Below, piece by piece: positions 50,461 to 58,714 of a stretch of DNA of 64,000 bases. This DNA comes from Corynebacterium glyciniphilum AJ 3170 (lineage in GTDB: Bacteria > Actinomycetota > Actinomycetes > Mycobacteriales > Mycobacteriaceae): the NCBI RefSeq assembly GCF_007673095.1, contig NZ_VDYZ01000013.1, positions 1 to 64,000 on the forward strand. The letters run 5' to 3'. The position numbers and the translations under genes were made by a program. Numbering within the stretch: the first letter of the stretch is position 1; every line of letters begins with the position of its first letter. The notes beneath the pieces are model-generated. The model was not told the DNA's origin, did no database searches, and saw only the letters and a program-made list of their open reading frames with translations.

Positions 50461-50607
50461 GTGGACCTTCCCATCGCTGAAGCTGTCGAGACCTCTGGCG
50501 CCTACGCGTCCAACGCACTGTTCATCGCGGGATCGGTCCTGTCGTCGCCGGTCGGTCTCATCGGCGACCTGGGGTCTTTCTTCAGTTCATTCCTGCCGCG
50601 TTTCTGA
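50461..50607 (+). CDS. Short amphipathic protein, possible mycomembrane porin-like peptide
   Basis: 48 residues, MDLPIAEAVETSG to the C-terminus FFSSFLPRF. The GTG start is preceded by the strong ribosome site AGGAGGAAAACC. There is no signal peptide; residues 18-48 are hydrophobic and rich in Ser, Gly and Phe. Size, the lack of a signal peptide and composition recall corynebacterial PorA/PorH channel peptides (45-57 residues), but I see no direct sequence match. It is convergent with the glutaminase gene (5 nt) and divergent from the phosphoesterase. An own promoter (TACATT near 50401) is possible. Function is not established. Confidence 0.65.
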   Translation: MDLPIAEAVETSGAYASNALFIAGSVLSSPVGLIGDLGSFFSSFLPRF

Positions 50608-50612
50608 CGGGC

Positions 50613-51872
50613 CTACTGGTCGTCGATCTCCGCTGCTGTGGTGGCCACTGTGGTCCCGTCCTCGAACCTCCGCTTTCCGAGGACGTTGTTCGGGTCGACG
50701 ACGGCGACCTTCTTGCCGTTCTCCCGGATCCGGCGCAGCCCTTCCTTCACCATGCGACGTCCGACCGGGTTGCTCTCGGTGACCCGTCGGGCGTCGATGA
50801 TCACCCGTGGTGTGGTGATGTCCTGGTTCTCCGCGGCTGTCAGGAATTCCTCGGCACCGGAGAAGTCGAGGCCACCCTGCAGACGGAACACCGTGGTCCT
50901 GCCGCGGGTCCGGATGCCACGCACCGAACTACCCTTACGGGTCACCGCGGACATCAGGTGCAGCCCCATGTCCTCGGACAACGCCCGGAAGATCTTCGCG
51001 CCCCGGACACTGTTCCCCGATTCGTCGAGGCGCGGTGAGAAGGTCGCGATCCCCAACTGTCCGGGCAGGGTTCCCATCAGACCGCCCGCGACCCCGGACT
51101 TCGCCGGAATACCTACGCTGGCCATCCATCTCCCCGCTCCGTCGTACATCCCCGCCGACGCCATCACCGCCTGCACCTGCCGGCACACCAACGGTTTCAG
51201 GATCCGTTCACCGGTGAAAGGTTGAATCCCGCCGAGTGCGAGAGTCGCCCCCATCACCGCCAGGTCCTTGACGGTGACCCGGATCGCACACTGCCGGGTG
51301 TAGCTGGCCACGGCATCCTCCGCGGAATCCACGATGACGTCGTAACTGCGCAGCATGTGGGCCAGTGCCAGGTTGCGGTCGGCGGTACCGGTCTCGGACT
51401 CCGTGACATTCTCGTCCACGGTGAGTTGACGCCCCGCCAGCCGGGAGAAGTAGTCCACGATCACCTCAACCCGGTCGTCGACCGACGAGTCCTCCCCGTT
51501 GATGAGCTGATTGACCGCGATGGCTCCCGCATTGATCATCGGGTTGACCGGGCGGTGGGTCCTGCCGTCGAGGGAGAGCTCGTTGAAGGCCTCGCCGGAC
51601 GGCTCCATGCCCACCGTCTCGATCACCTTCTCCACCCCGCAGTCCTGCAGTGCTGCGGCGTAGGCGAAGGGCTTGGAGATCGACTGCATGGTGAACTCGC
51701 GCTCATCGTCACCGACGCTGTAGATCCATCCCTGGTTGGTGCACATGGCCAACGCCAGCGGTGTGGGGTCCGCCTTCGCGAGCTCAGGGATATAGTCCGC
51801 TACCGCCCCGTCATCGTCGTCTCGGACTTGGTCAAGAATGTCATTGAGATAGTCTTCGACGAGAGAATCCAT
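50613..51872 (-). CDS. glsA: Glutaminase with C-terminal STAS domain
   Basis: Hydrolyses glutamine to glutamate and ammonia. The catalytic part (about 1-305) is a serine-dependent, beta-lactamase-like glutaminase with the SxxK motif SISKPFAY, NPMINAGAI, and VGIPAKSGVAGG. Residues from about 320 to 419 form a STAS domain (TVFRLQGGLDFSGAEEFLTA, PRVIIDARRVT), which may sense nucleotides or partner proteins. Such fusions occur in actinobacteria. ATG at 51872 has TAGTCT eight nt upstream and no Shine-Dalgarno. It is divergent, by 44 nt, from an amino-acid ABC transporter that may import its substrate. Confidence 0.92.
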   Translation of the reverse strand: MDSLVEDYLNDILDQVRDDDDGAVADYIPELAKADPTPLALAMCTNQGWIYSVGDDEREFTMQSISKPFAYAAALQDCGVEKVIETVGMEPSGEAFNELSLDGRTHRPVNPMINAGAIAVNQLINGEDSSVDDRVEVIVDYFSRLAGRQLTVDENVTESETGTADRNLALAHMLRSYDVIVDSAEDAVASYTRQCAIRVTVKDLAVMGATLALGGIQPFTGERILKPLVCRQVQAVMASAGMYDGAGRWMASVGIPAKSGVAGGLMGTLPGQLGIATFSPRLDESGNSVRGAKIFRALSEDMGLHLMSAVTRKGSSVRGIRTRGRTTVFRLQGGLDFSGAEEFLTAAENQDITTPRVIIDARRVTESNPVGRRMVKEGLRRIRENGKKVAVVDPNNVLGKRRFEDGTTVATTAAEIDDQ

Positions 51873-51880
51873 GGGGCCCG

Positions 51881-51909
51881 AGACTAACAGAATCCGGCGC
51901 CGATATACT
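51881..51909. promoter_or_regulatory. Face-to-back divergent leaderless promoters
   Basis: On the minus strand TAGTCT (51881-51886) lies 8 nt before the glutaminase ATG. On the plus strand TATACT (51904-51909) lies 7 nt before the ATG of the binding protein at 51917. Both -10 boxes sit in a 44-nt gap, so each -35 zone falls on the other gene's promoter or coding start. Polymerases should compete, linking the two genes. Confidence 0.5.
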
Positions 51910-51916
51910 TCCCCCC

Positions 51917-52879
51917 ATGACACCCCACTCCGTTCCGCGACCGGGCAGATCCGCCCGTAAGGTCGGCTCGGTCCTGGGGGCCCTGATGATCTCGGCGTCC
52001 CTGGCGGCCTGCGTCACCAACGAGGAGTCCGGTAATCCCGACGGTTGGGTCGACACCCTACCCGATCCCGTTCCTGCCCTCCAGGAACTGCTCCCCCAGG
52101 AGTACCGCGACTCCGGACACATCTCGGCCTCGACCAACCCGACATTCCCGCCCAACCAGTTCAAGGATCCTTCCGGGAACATCATCGGCTTCGAGGTGGA
52201 TCTGGTCCGCGCCGCCGGTGCCGTCCTGGGGGTGGACGTCGGTTTCCAACAGCAGGACTTCAACCTGATCCTGCCGTCGATCAACGCCGGCACCGTGGAC
52301 ATCGGCACGTCCGGGTTCTCCGACACCGAGGAGCGCCGGCAGTCCTATGATTTCGTGGACTTCTACACGTCGGGCATTTCCTGGGCGACGACGCCGGGCA
52401 AGACGGTTGACCCGTCCGATGCCTGCGGTCTCACCGTGGCGGTTCAGAAGGGGACCTACTCCGACACCGACGATGTGCAGGTCAAGTCCGATCAGTGTGT
52501 CGCCGCCGGTCGCCCGGCAATCAACAAGCTGGTCTACGACTCCGCCAATGCCGCGGCAAACGCCACGGCATTAAAGCGTGCCGACGCGATGAGTTCCGAC
52601 TCCGCGGTCACCGACTACGCCATCCAGTTGTCCGACGGGAAACTGGTCCCTGCGGGGGGCGCCTTCGACACCACGCCTTTCGGTTGGGCGTTCGCCAAGA
52701 ACTCCGACCTCATCCCCGCATTCGCGGCAGCGCTGGAGTTTCTGATCACCTCCGGCCAGTACGAGGAGATCCTCGAGCCGTGGGGCCTGACCGACGGCGC
52801 CGTGGACGCCGTGACCGTCAACACGCAGGACTATCCCCTCCCTGCCGCAGCATCCGCCGACGAAGGAGCGACTTCATGA
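51917..52879 (+). CDS. Amino-acid ABC transporter substrate-binding lipoprotein
   Basis: 320 residues. Lipoprotein signal with ASLAAC (lipid-modified Cys near residue 32), then a bacterial extracellular solute-binding family 3 domain: TNPTFPPNQFKDPSGNIIGFEVDLVRA near residue 73, ERRQSYDFVDFY, GLTVAVQKGT, and the GAFDTTPFGWAFAKNSDLIPAF hinge region. This family binds polar amino acids. Opposite a glutaminase gene, so glutamine or glutamate is a fair guess. The stop overlaps the permease start by 4 nt. Confidence 0.92.
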   Translation: MTPHSVPRPGRSARKVGSVLGALMISASLAACVTNEESGNPDGWVDTLPDPVPALQELLPQEYRDSGHISASTNPTFPPNQFKDPSGNIIGFEVDLVRAAGAVLGVDVGFQQQDFNLILPSINAGTVDIGTSGFSDTEERRQSYDFVDFYTSGISWATTPGKTVDPSDACGLTVAVQKGTYSDTDDVQVKSDQCVAAGRPAINKLVYDSANAAANATALKRADAMSSDSAVTDYAIQLSDGKLVPAGGAFDTTPFGWAFAKNSDLIPAFAAALEFLITSGQYEEILEPWGLTDGAVDAVTVNTQDYPLPAAASADEGATS

Positions 52880-53877
52880 GCGACCACCCCCGGGCGCAGC
52901 AACGTACCCGCCCGACCGACAACGACGTCGTCCCTCTGCGCCACCCCGGCCGGGTCATCGCATCGGTGATCCTGCTGATCCTGGTCGCCCTCTTCGTGTG
53001 GGACGCGGCACACAACGACGCCTACGGCTGGGGAACCTACGCCTCCTACCTCTTCGACACGCGCATCGCGGAAGCGGCGCTGCACACACTCGCGCTCACC
53101 GTCCTGGCCATGATCGTCGGTGTGGTGCTGGGAGCGGTCCTGGCGGTCCTGCGGATGTCACCCAACCCGGTGACCAGCGGCATCGCCTGGCTCTACCTCT
53201 GGATCTTCCGTGGCACCCCGGTGTATGTGCAGCTGGTGTTCTGGGGTCTTCTGGGCGCGATCTACCAGACGGTGAACCTCGGATTCACCGAGGTCTCACT
53301 GGAGTCGGTGCTCTCCAATTTCTTCTGGCTCGCCGTGATCGGCCTGGGCCTGAATGAATCTGCCTACATGGCGGAGATCGTCCGCGCCGGCATCCAGGCC
53401 GTCCCTGAAGGACAGTCCGAGGCGTCGAAGGCGCTGGGCATGACGTGGTGGCAGAACATGCGGCGCACCGTGCTCCCCCAGGCCATGCGGATCATCATCC
53501 CCCCGACCGGCAACGAGCTGATCAGTCTCCTGAAGACCACCTCACTGGTGATCGCCCTGCCCTACGCCGGTGAGCTCTACGGACGGTCCATGGACATCGC
53601 CTACGCCATGTTCGAACCGGTCCCGATGCTGCTCGTCGCCGCGACCTGGTACCTGGTGATTACCTCGATCCTGATGGTCGGCCAGCACTACCTGGAGCGC
53701 TTCTACTCCCGTGGGTCCTCCCGGGCGCTGACCAGCCGGCAGCTTGCCGCACTCACCGACGCAGAGGGGTTGCCCCCGCTGAACATCACCGTGGAGGACC
53801 CCGGCAACCCACGCACCGGTGCTGCGCCGACCGACAGTGGACACGACAGCGGAAACAACAAGGAGAACGGTCGATGA
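52876..53877 (+). CDS. Amino-acid ABC transporter permease
   Basis: 333 residues, six or so transmembrane helices. N-terminal 35 residues hydrophilic, then the His/Glu/Gln permease domain (about 70-290) with FRGTPVYVQLVFWG and the EAA loop EASKALGMTWWQNMRRTVLPQAMRIIIPP that docks on the ATPase. The C-terminal 45 residues form a soluble tail rich in Pro, Asp and Ser. It overlaps both neighbours by 4 nt (ATGA), so the three transporter genes are translated together. A single permease suggests a homodimer. Confidence 0.93.
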   Translation: MSDHPRAQQRTRPTDNDVVPLRHPGRVIASVILLILVALFVWDAAHNDAYGWGTYASYLFDTRIAEAALHTLALTVLAMIVGVVLGAVLAVLRMSPNPVTSGIAWLYLWIFRGTPVYVQLVFWGLLGAIYQTVNLGFTEVSLESVLSNFFWLAVIGLGLNESAYMAEIVRAGIQAVPEGQSEASKALGMTWWQNMRRTVLPQAMRIIIPPTGNELISLLKTTSLVIALPYAGELYGRSMDIAYAMFEPVPMLLVAATWYLVITSILMVGQHYLERFYSRGSSRALTSRQLAALTDAEGLPPLNITVEDPGNPRTGAAPTDSGHDSGNNKENGR

Positions 53878-54653
53878 GCCCCCAGCCCGCCACCCCGATG
53901 ATCGCCGTCAAGGACGTGTGGAAACGCTACGGACGACTTGACGTCCTCAAGGGCATCGACCTGGAGGTTCCCGCCGGCGGGGTCACCTGCCTCATCGGCC
54001 CCTCCGGTTCCGGAAAGTCCACGCTGCTGCGGTGTGTCAACCACCTGGAGAGCATCGACGCAGGACGCATCGAGGTCAACGGGGACCTCATCGGATACCA
54101 GGAGCGCAACGGTCGTCTCCACCAGATCTCCGAGCGTGAGGCCTCCCGCCAACGCGCCGACATCGGCATGGTCTTCCAGCAGTTCAACCTGTTCACCCAC
54201 CGCACCGTGCTCGCCAACATCATCGAGGCCCCGGTGAAGGTCAAGGGGATCCCGAAGGCGGAGGCAGAGGCCACCGCCCGTGAGCTGCTGTCGATGGTCG
54301 GCCTGGCGGACAAGGCTGATGCATGGCCCGTCCAGCTGTCCGGCGGCCAGCAGCAGCGGGTGGCGATCGCCCGCGCCCTGGCCATGAAACCCAAGCTGAT
54401 GCTCTTCGACGAGCCGACCTCCGCCCTGGACCCGGAACTCGTCGGCGAGGTCCTCAACGTGATGCGGCGTCTCGCGGACGACGGTATGACCATGCTGGTG
54501 GTGACCCACGAGATGGGTTTCGCCCGGGAGGTGGCGGACGAGGTGGCCTTCATGGACGGCGGACGCATTGTCGAGCACGGCCCGGCCCGTCAGGTGATCA
54601 CCGATCCCCGACAGGAGCGCACCCGGTCCTTCCTGTCGAGCATCCTCGACTGA
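53874..54653 (+). CDS. Amino-acid ABC transporter ATP-binding protein
   Basis: 259 residues with Walker A GPSGSGKSTL, Q-loop QQFNLF, signature LSGGQQQRVAIARAL, Walker B LMLFDEPTSALDPEL and the H-loop THEM. Closest in style to GlnQ/polar amino-acid ATPases. The insert YQERNGRLHQISEREASRQR between Walker A and the Q-loop is seen in several actinobacterial members. Last gene of the three-gene transporter unit. Confidence 0.95.
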   Translation: MSPQPATPMIAVKDVWKRYGRLDVLKGIDLEVPAGGVTCLIGPSGSGKSTLLRCVNHLESIDAGRIEVNGDLIGYQERNGRLHQISEREASRQRADIGMVFQQFNLFTHRTVLANIIEAPVKVKGIPKAEAEATARELLSMVGLADKADAWPVQLSGGQQQRVAIARALAMKPKLMLFDEPTSALDPELVGEVLNVMRRLADDGMTMLVVTHEMGFAREVADEVAFMDGGRIVEHGPARQVITDPRQERTRSFLSSILD

Positions 54654-54675
54654 CAGGTGTCCGGGGACGTCGCCC

Positions 54676-55062
54676 TCAGGGGCGGATGTCGACGTGCCAC
54701 GGCACCCGTGGGGTGCCGGGGTCGTCGAGGACCTGCTGGAACAGCTGTTCGGCAGGCTGCTTGTCCCGGGTGACCAGAACATCGGACAACCGGGCGGTCA
54801 GTGCACTGATACTGCCGTCATGCCTGGTCACGTCCACCGTGATGGTCGCAGGCTCCGGGGCCTGTCCGGCGTTCTCTGCGTCGTCGGCGAATCCGTAGTC
54901 ACGCCACACCTCCTCGAGACTGCTGTCGGCCGCAGTTCCGGTCGACACCTCCAGGTCGGCGGTGAGAACCTCGGCGTTGAGGTCCAGCAGGTGGCGGACA
55001 TCGTCGACGATGCTGTCGCGCTGGTCGGCGGTGGAAAGGATCTTGAACACGATCTGAGGCAT
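54676..55062 (-). CDS. Conserved protein of unknown function
   Basis: 128 residues, acidic, without signal peptide or membrane segment. It begins MPQIVFKILSTADQRDSIV, has a central EEVWRDYGFADDAENAGQ, and ends TPRVPWHVDIRP. I do not recognise the family. The ATG at 55062 gives the sensible N-terminus; a GTG two codons earlier is possible. It is convergent with the ABC transporter and divergent from the GalT-like gene, with a 64-nt gap. No catalytic motif was seen. Confidence 0.65.
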   Translation of the reverse strand: MPQIVFKILSTADQRDSIVDDVRHLLDLNAEVLTADLEVSTGTAADSSLEEVWRDYGFADDAENAGQAPEPATITVDVTRHDGSISALTARLSDVLVTRDKQPAEQLFQQVLDDPGTPRVPWHVDIRP

Positions 55063-55111
55063 GGGCACCAGTAAAGCACTGACTCGCTCCCACGGCCAGG
55101 GTCCGAGCGAC

Positions 55112-55117
55112 TACTGT
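55112..55117 (+). promoter_or_regulatory. -10 box (TACTGT) of a leaderless promoter
   Basis: TACTGT ends 9 nt before the GTG at 55127 of the GalT-like gene, without a Shine-Dalgarno sequence. It supports the GTG over the upstream ATG at 55061. Confidence 0.4.
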
Positions 55118-55126
55118 TGGGTAACT

Positions 55127-56491
55127 GTGATCGGCCACTCCTCCATCTCCCCAGCACCGGTGCCCCCGCTGACGACACTGCCGGACGGCACCATCAAACA
55201 AGTCAACCCGTTCTCCGGGACGGAAGTGTGGACCGTGCCCAGTCGCGGTCACCGTCCCGTCCGGGAACGTCCCGAGGACGTCTTCGACATCACCGACGAC
55301 AACCGTGACAACCAGACCGATTTCGGGATCGCCGATCTGCTCAGAACCACTCCTGAGAAGGCCCGGATGGTCATCGACGACAACGGTGACCCCCGCATCC
55401 TGCGCGGCCTCACCGTCTCCGACCTCTCCGAGACTGATCCGCTGTTCCGACGCGTCGCGAACCTCTACGAGATCCTGACCTACGACTACTGGCTGGTGAA
55501 CTACGGGCACCGGATGGACGCCACCGCGGCCCGTCACATGGCCGAGTACCTCTCCGAGCCGGAGGGACGGGAGCACGTCGAACGTCTCCTACGTATCCGG
55601 ATGGAAGCCGCCGGGCGTCCCGCCGACGAGATCGAGGCACTGTTCACCGGGGACAGGGCCGTCCAGAGTGTCAATGAACTCGGGGGGCCGTTGTTCGGCG
55701 GCGGTCATGACATCATCCTCGCCCGCGACCACTACGTCCCCGGTGCCACCCGGAGTGACCAGCTGCTCAGCTCCGGTGAGATGAGCTGGTCGGACCACCG
55801 GCTCTACATCGCCTTCACCGTCGACGCGATGGACCGGCTCTACCGGGCGAACCCGTACGTCCGCTACGTCGCGGCCTTCCAGAACTGGCTGGAGCCCGCC
55901 GGTGCGTCGATCGAGCACCTGCACAAGCAACTCGTGGCCATCGACGAGCACGGTCTGCAGAATGAGACGGAGATCGCCCAGGTCCGGGCGAACCCGAACA
56001 TGTACAACCAGTGGGCGGTGGACTACGCCGGGCACCACAACCTCATCGTCGCCGAGAACGACCACGCCGTCGCATTCGCAGGATTCGGTCACCGGTGGCC
56101 CACACTCGAGGTCTTCTCCCGCTCCGGCACCACCGAGCCCTGGCTGATCAGCGGTGAGGAACGCGACGCAATGGCCGACCTCGTCCATGCCTGCCATGTG
56201 GCCGCCGGACCGCACATGCCGTCCAACGAGGAGTGGCTGCACCGGCCTCTGGACGTCGACGTCCCGATGCCGTGGCGCATCATGATCAAGTGGCGTGACT
56301 CCACCATGGCCGGGTTCGAGGGAGGGACGAAGATCTTCATCAACACCCTCAGCCCGGCGGGTCTGAAGGCCAAGGTCCTCGCGCGCCTCGAGGACGCCCG
56401 TGACCAGGGTCGACTGGCACCAGGCATCCGGCTCGGCGACGAGATCGACTTCCAACGCAACTCCCTGCGGTACAACCCGGCGGTCCGGTAG
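55127..56491 (+). CDS. GalT-like (DUF4921-type) nucleotidyltransferase-fold protein
   Basis: 454 residues. The region GASIEHLHKQLVAI near residue 265 resembles the HxHxQ/H active-site loop of galactose-1-phosphate uridylyltransferase and the HIT superfamily, and PFSGTEVWTVPSRGHRPV near the N-terminus matches the DUF4921 proteins of corynebacteria. One of the usual HIT histidines is replaced (HLHKQ instead of HPHSQ), so nucleotidyl transfer by a covalent histidine may still occur but is unproven. No gal genes lie nearby. It is 15 nt upstream of the amidohydrolase gene. Confidence 0.72.
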   Translation: MIGHSSISPAPVPPLTTLPDGTIKQVNPFSGTEVWTVPSRGHRPVRERPEDVFDITDDNRDNQTDFGIADLLRTTPEKARMVIDDNGDPRILRGLTVSDLSETDPLFRRVANLYEILTYDYWLVNYGHRMDATAARHMAEYLSEPEGREHVERLLRIRMEAAGRPADEIEALFTGDRAVQSVNELGGPLFGGGHDIILARDHYVPGATRSDQLLSSGEMSWSDHRLYIAFTVDAMDRLYRANPYVRYVAAFQNWLEPAGASIEHLHKQLVAIDEHGLQNETEIAQVRANPNMYNQWAVDYAGHHNLIVAENDHAVAFAGFGHRWPTLEVFSRSGTTEPWLISGEERDAMADLVHACHVAAGPHMPSNEEWLHRPLDVDVPMPWRIMIKWRDSTMAGFEGGTKIFINTLSPAGLKAKVLARLEDARDQGRLAPGIRLGDEIDFQRNSLRYNPAVR

Positions 56492-56492
56492 C

Positions 56493-56498
56493 TAGAAT
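56493..56498 (+). promoter_or_regulatory. -10 box (TAGAAT) of a leaderless promoter
   Basis: TAGAAT starts 1 nt after the stop of the GalT-like gene and ends 8 nt before the ATG at 56507. The amidohydrolase can thus be made from its own transcript. Confidence 0.45.
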
Positions 56499-56506
56499 TG
56501 TCCCCC

Positions 56507-57739
56507 ATGAGTAGCAGCGGGATCGCGGAGTTCATCGACAACCACGGTGTCGACCTGTCCTGGGCAGGCGACTTCTACACCTGGATGCATCAGCATCCTG
56601 AACTCAGTGAACACGAGGAGCAGACGGCCGCGCACATCCTGCAGCGCCTGGAGTCACTCGGAGCCGAGGTGACCTCGGGTATCGGGGGACACGGGATCAC
56701 TGCGGTGTGGCGCAACGGCGACGGCCCGACCGTGCTCTACCGGGCCGACTTCGATGCACTGCCGGTGACCGAGGACACCGGTGCCCCCTATGCCTCCCAG
56801 AACCCGGGCGTGATGCACGCCTGCGGGCACGACGTGCACACCACCGCCCTGATGAGTCTGTGCGAGATCATGGACGCCCGGCAGGACGCCTGGTCCGGCA
56901 CGTTCATCGCCCTGTTCCAGCCGGCGGAGGAGGTGACCCGCGGGGCGACCTCCATGATCGAGGACGGGCTGGCTCAGCGGATCCCCGCCCCAGACGTCTG
57001 TCTCGGGCAGCATGTGATGCCAGGACCGGTCGGGACGGTCTTCTCCGCCGCCGGCCCGGTCATGGCCGCCTGCGACACCATCACGGTGACGCTGCACGGG
57101 GTCTCGTCACATGCCTCAGCACCCCACAACTCGATCGACCCGACGTTCCTCGCCGCCATGATCGTGGTCCGACTCCAGGGCATCGTGGGCCGTGAGGTCG
57201 CCGCGGACGACTTCGCGGTGGTCTCGGTGGGGACGCTCACCGCCGGCCACACGAACAACACCATCCCCGACACCGCGACCCTCGTGCTCAACTGCCGTTT
57301 CTACGACACCGGGGTGCGGGACCGCACCTATGCGGCCATCGAGCGGGTGATCCAGGCTGAGTGCACGGCATCCGGGACACCACAGCCCGCCGATATCGTC
57401 TACTCGGCCCGCGGGGAGCTCACCGACAACGACAGCACCGTGCACGAGACCGTCCGCCCGGTCTTCGACGCCGTGTTCGGCGACCGGTCACAGGACGCGT
57501 CGCGGTGGACAGCGTCAGAGGACTTCTCCGAGATTCCGCGGCACTTCGGGGTCCCCTACGAATTCTGGCTGACCGGGTGCACCGACCGGGACGAGTGGGC
57601 TGCCGCGGTGACCGCTGACCGGGTGGCACAGGACATCCCCGGGAACCACTCGCCGCACTTCCTGCCCGCGGCCGGCACCGTGGGTGCCGCGACGCGGTCC
57701 GCCGTCGCCGGAGTGCTGGCCTACCTCTGGCGCTCCTGA
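56507..57739 (+). CDS. M20D-family amidohydrolase
   Basis: Metal-dependent aminoacylase/amidase of 410 residues. Motifs: MHQHPELSEHEEQT, MHACGHDVHTTALM with metal-binding Cys and His, PAEEVTRGATSMIEDG with the catalytic Glu, HGVSSHASAPHNSIDP in the dimerisation domain, and a C-terminal NHSPHFLP metal histidine. The family removes acyl or indole-acyl groups from amino acids (hippurate hydrolase, IAA-amino-acid hydrolase). Substrate unknown. Confidence 0.9.
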   Translation: MSSSGIAEFIDNHGVDLSWAGDFYTWMHQHPELSEHEEQTAAHILQRLESLGAEVTSGIGGHGITAVWRNGDGPTVLYRADFDALPVTEDTGAPYASQNPGVMHACGHDVHTTALMSLCEIMDARQDAWSGTFIALFQPAEEVTRGATSMIEDGLAQRIPAPDVCLGQHVMPGPVGTVFSAAGPVMAACDTITVTLHGVSSHASAPHNSIDPTFLAAMIVVRLQGIVGREVAADDFAVVSVGTLTAGHTNNTIPDTATLVLNCRFYDTGVRDRTYAAIERVIQAECTASGTPQPADIVYSARGELTDNDSTVHETVRPVFDAVFGDRSQDASRWTASEDFSEIPRHFGVPYEFWLTGCTDRDEWAAAVTADRVAQDIPGNHSPHFLPAAGTVGAATRSAVAGVLAYLWRS

Positions 57740-57760
57740 CCCCGCCCCGGGGCGGGCCAG

Positions 57761-58657
57761 TCAGGCCGTCGGGACCGCCGGACGCCCCAGGAAATCGTCC
57801 ATGGCAGACCAGTCCCGCCGTGCCTGCTCCGTCCCCCGGTGCAGCGAGTCACGCAGGACGTCGACCTTGCGCTCCGTGGAGCTCACCGGCGCCTCGTCCT
57901 CCGGGAAGTGGAGGAACGCCCGCCCGGCCCGCTCCAGCGCGTACAGGCGGTCCATCGTGGCGTTGTAGCGGATGTGGCGGGTGACGAGGGCCTCCGCCAC
58001 CGCCGGGTACCGGCGCAGCAGGGTGCGCCACACCTTCGTCTTGCCCATCGGTGGTTTCACATAGCCCCGTGGGTGGGTCAGGACGGCGAAGAACTGGTCG
58101 TACCCGTCCGCGAGCGCGGCCTCCAGAGGAATGCCACCCGACGGGCCCAGCGCGCCGTCGACATAGGGTACCCCGTCGATGCGGGGCACGGGCATCGCGA
58201 AAGGGATCGTCGAGGACGCCCTGACCCGGTCCATCAGTTCCGCACCGGAGGTGATGTCCTCACGCCCCCAGTAGACCGGGTCGCCGTTGTCGGCCCGGGT
58301 GGCGCAGATACGGAACTCCGTGTCCCCGTCGAGGACCTGCCGGGCATCGTACGGACGAGGAAGGTCAAGGGTAGGCGCCTGACCGTAGATGTATTCCGCG
58401 TTGAAGTAGCCCTTCCCCCGCAGCAGCCACGTCCAGCCACCGAAGTGCGGGTCCGTCGCGAAGTCGACGAAACTGTGGCGCAGTCGGTCCCGTTCACCAC
58501 TGAGGTAGCTGACCAGGTGTGACGCACCGGCCGACACTCCCCCGACCCAACCGAACCGGACGTCGTGTTCCATGAGGACATCCATGGTTCCGGCGCTGTA
58601 GGAGGCCCGCATGCCCCCACCCTCCAGCAGCAGTGCGGTGTCGCGTGCGTCGATCAT
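57761..58657 (-). CDS. Patatin-like phospholipase family protein
   Basis: 298 residues. Oxyanion motif EGGGMRASYSAG at residues 12-23, nucleophile elbow GVSAG (in WVGGVSAGASHL) and the catalytic Asp of YVDGALGPSGGIP. It resembles the YjjU/RssA-type bacterial patatins without membrane segments. It probably hydrolyses a lipid ester; the substrate is unknown. An AAGGAGG site is about 11 nt upstream of the ATG. It follows pyk on the same strand after a 57-nt gap. Confidence 0.88.
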   Translation of the reverse strand: MIDARDTALLLEGGGMRASYSAGTMDVLMEHDVRFGWVGGVSAGASHLVSYLSGERDRLRHSFVDFATDPHFGGWTWLLRGKGYFNAEYIYGQAPTLDLPRPYDARQVLDGDTEFRICATRADNGDPVYWGREDITSGAELMDRVRASSTIPFAMPVPRIDGVPYVDGALGPSGGIPLEAALADGYDQFFAVLTHPRGYVKPPMGKTKVWRTLLRRYPAVAEALVTRHIRYNATMDRLYALERAGRAFLHFPEDEAPVSSTERKVDVLRDSLHRGTEQARRDWSAMDDFLGRPAVPTA

Positions 58658-58714
58658 CTGCGGTCAGGCCTCCTTCGCCTCTGTCAGCTACGTCAATTCC
58701 GGGATGTACCGCCC

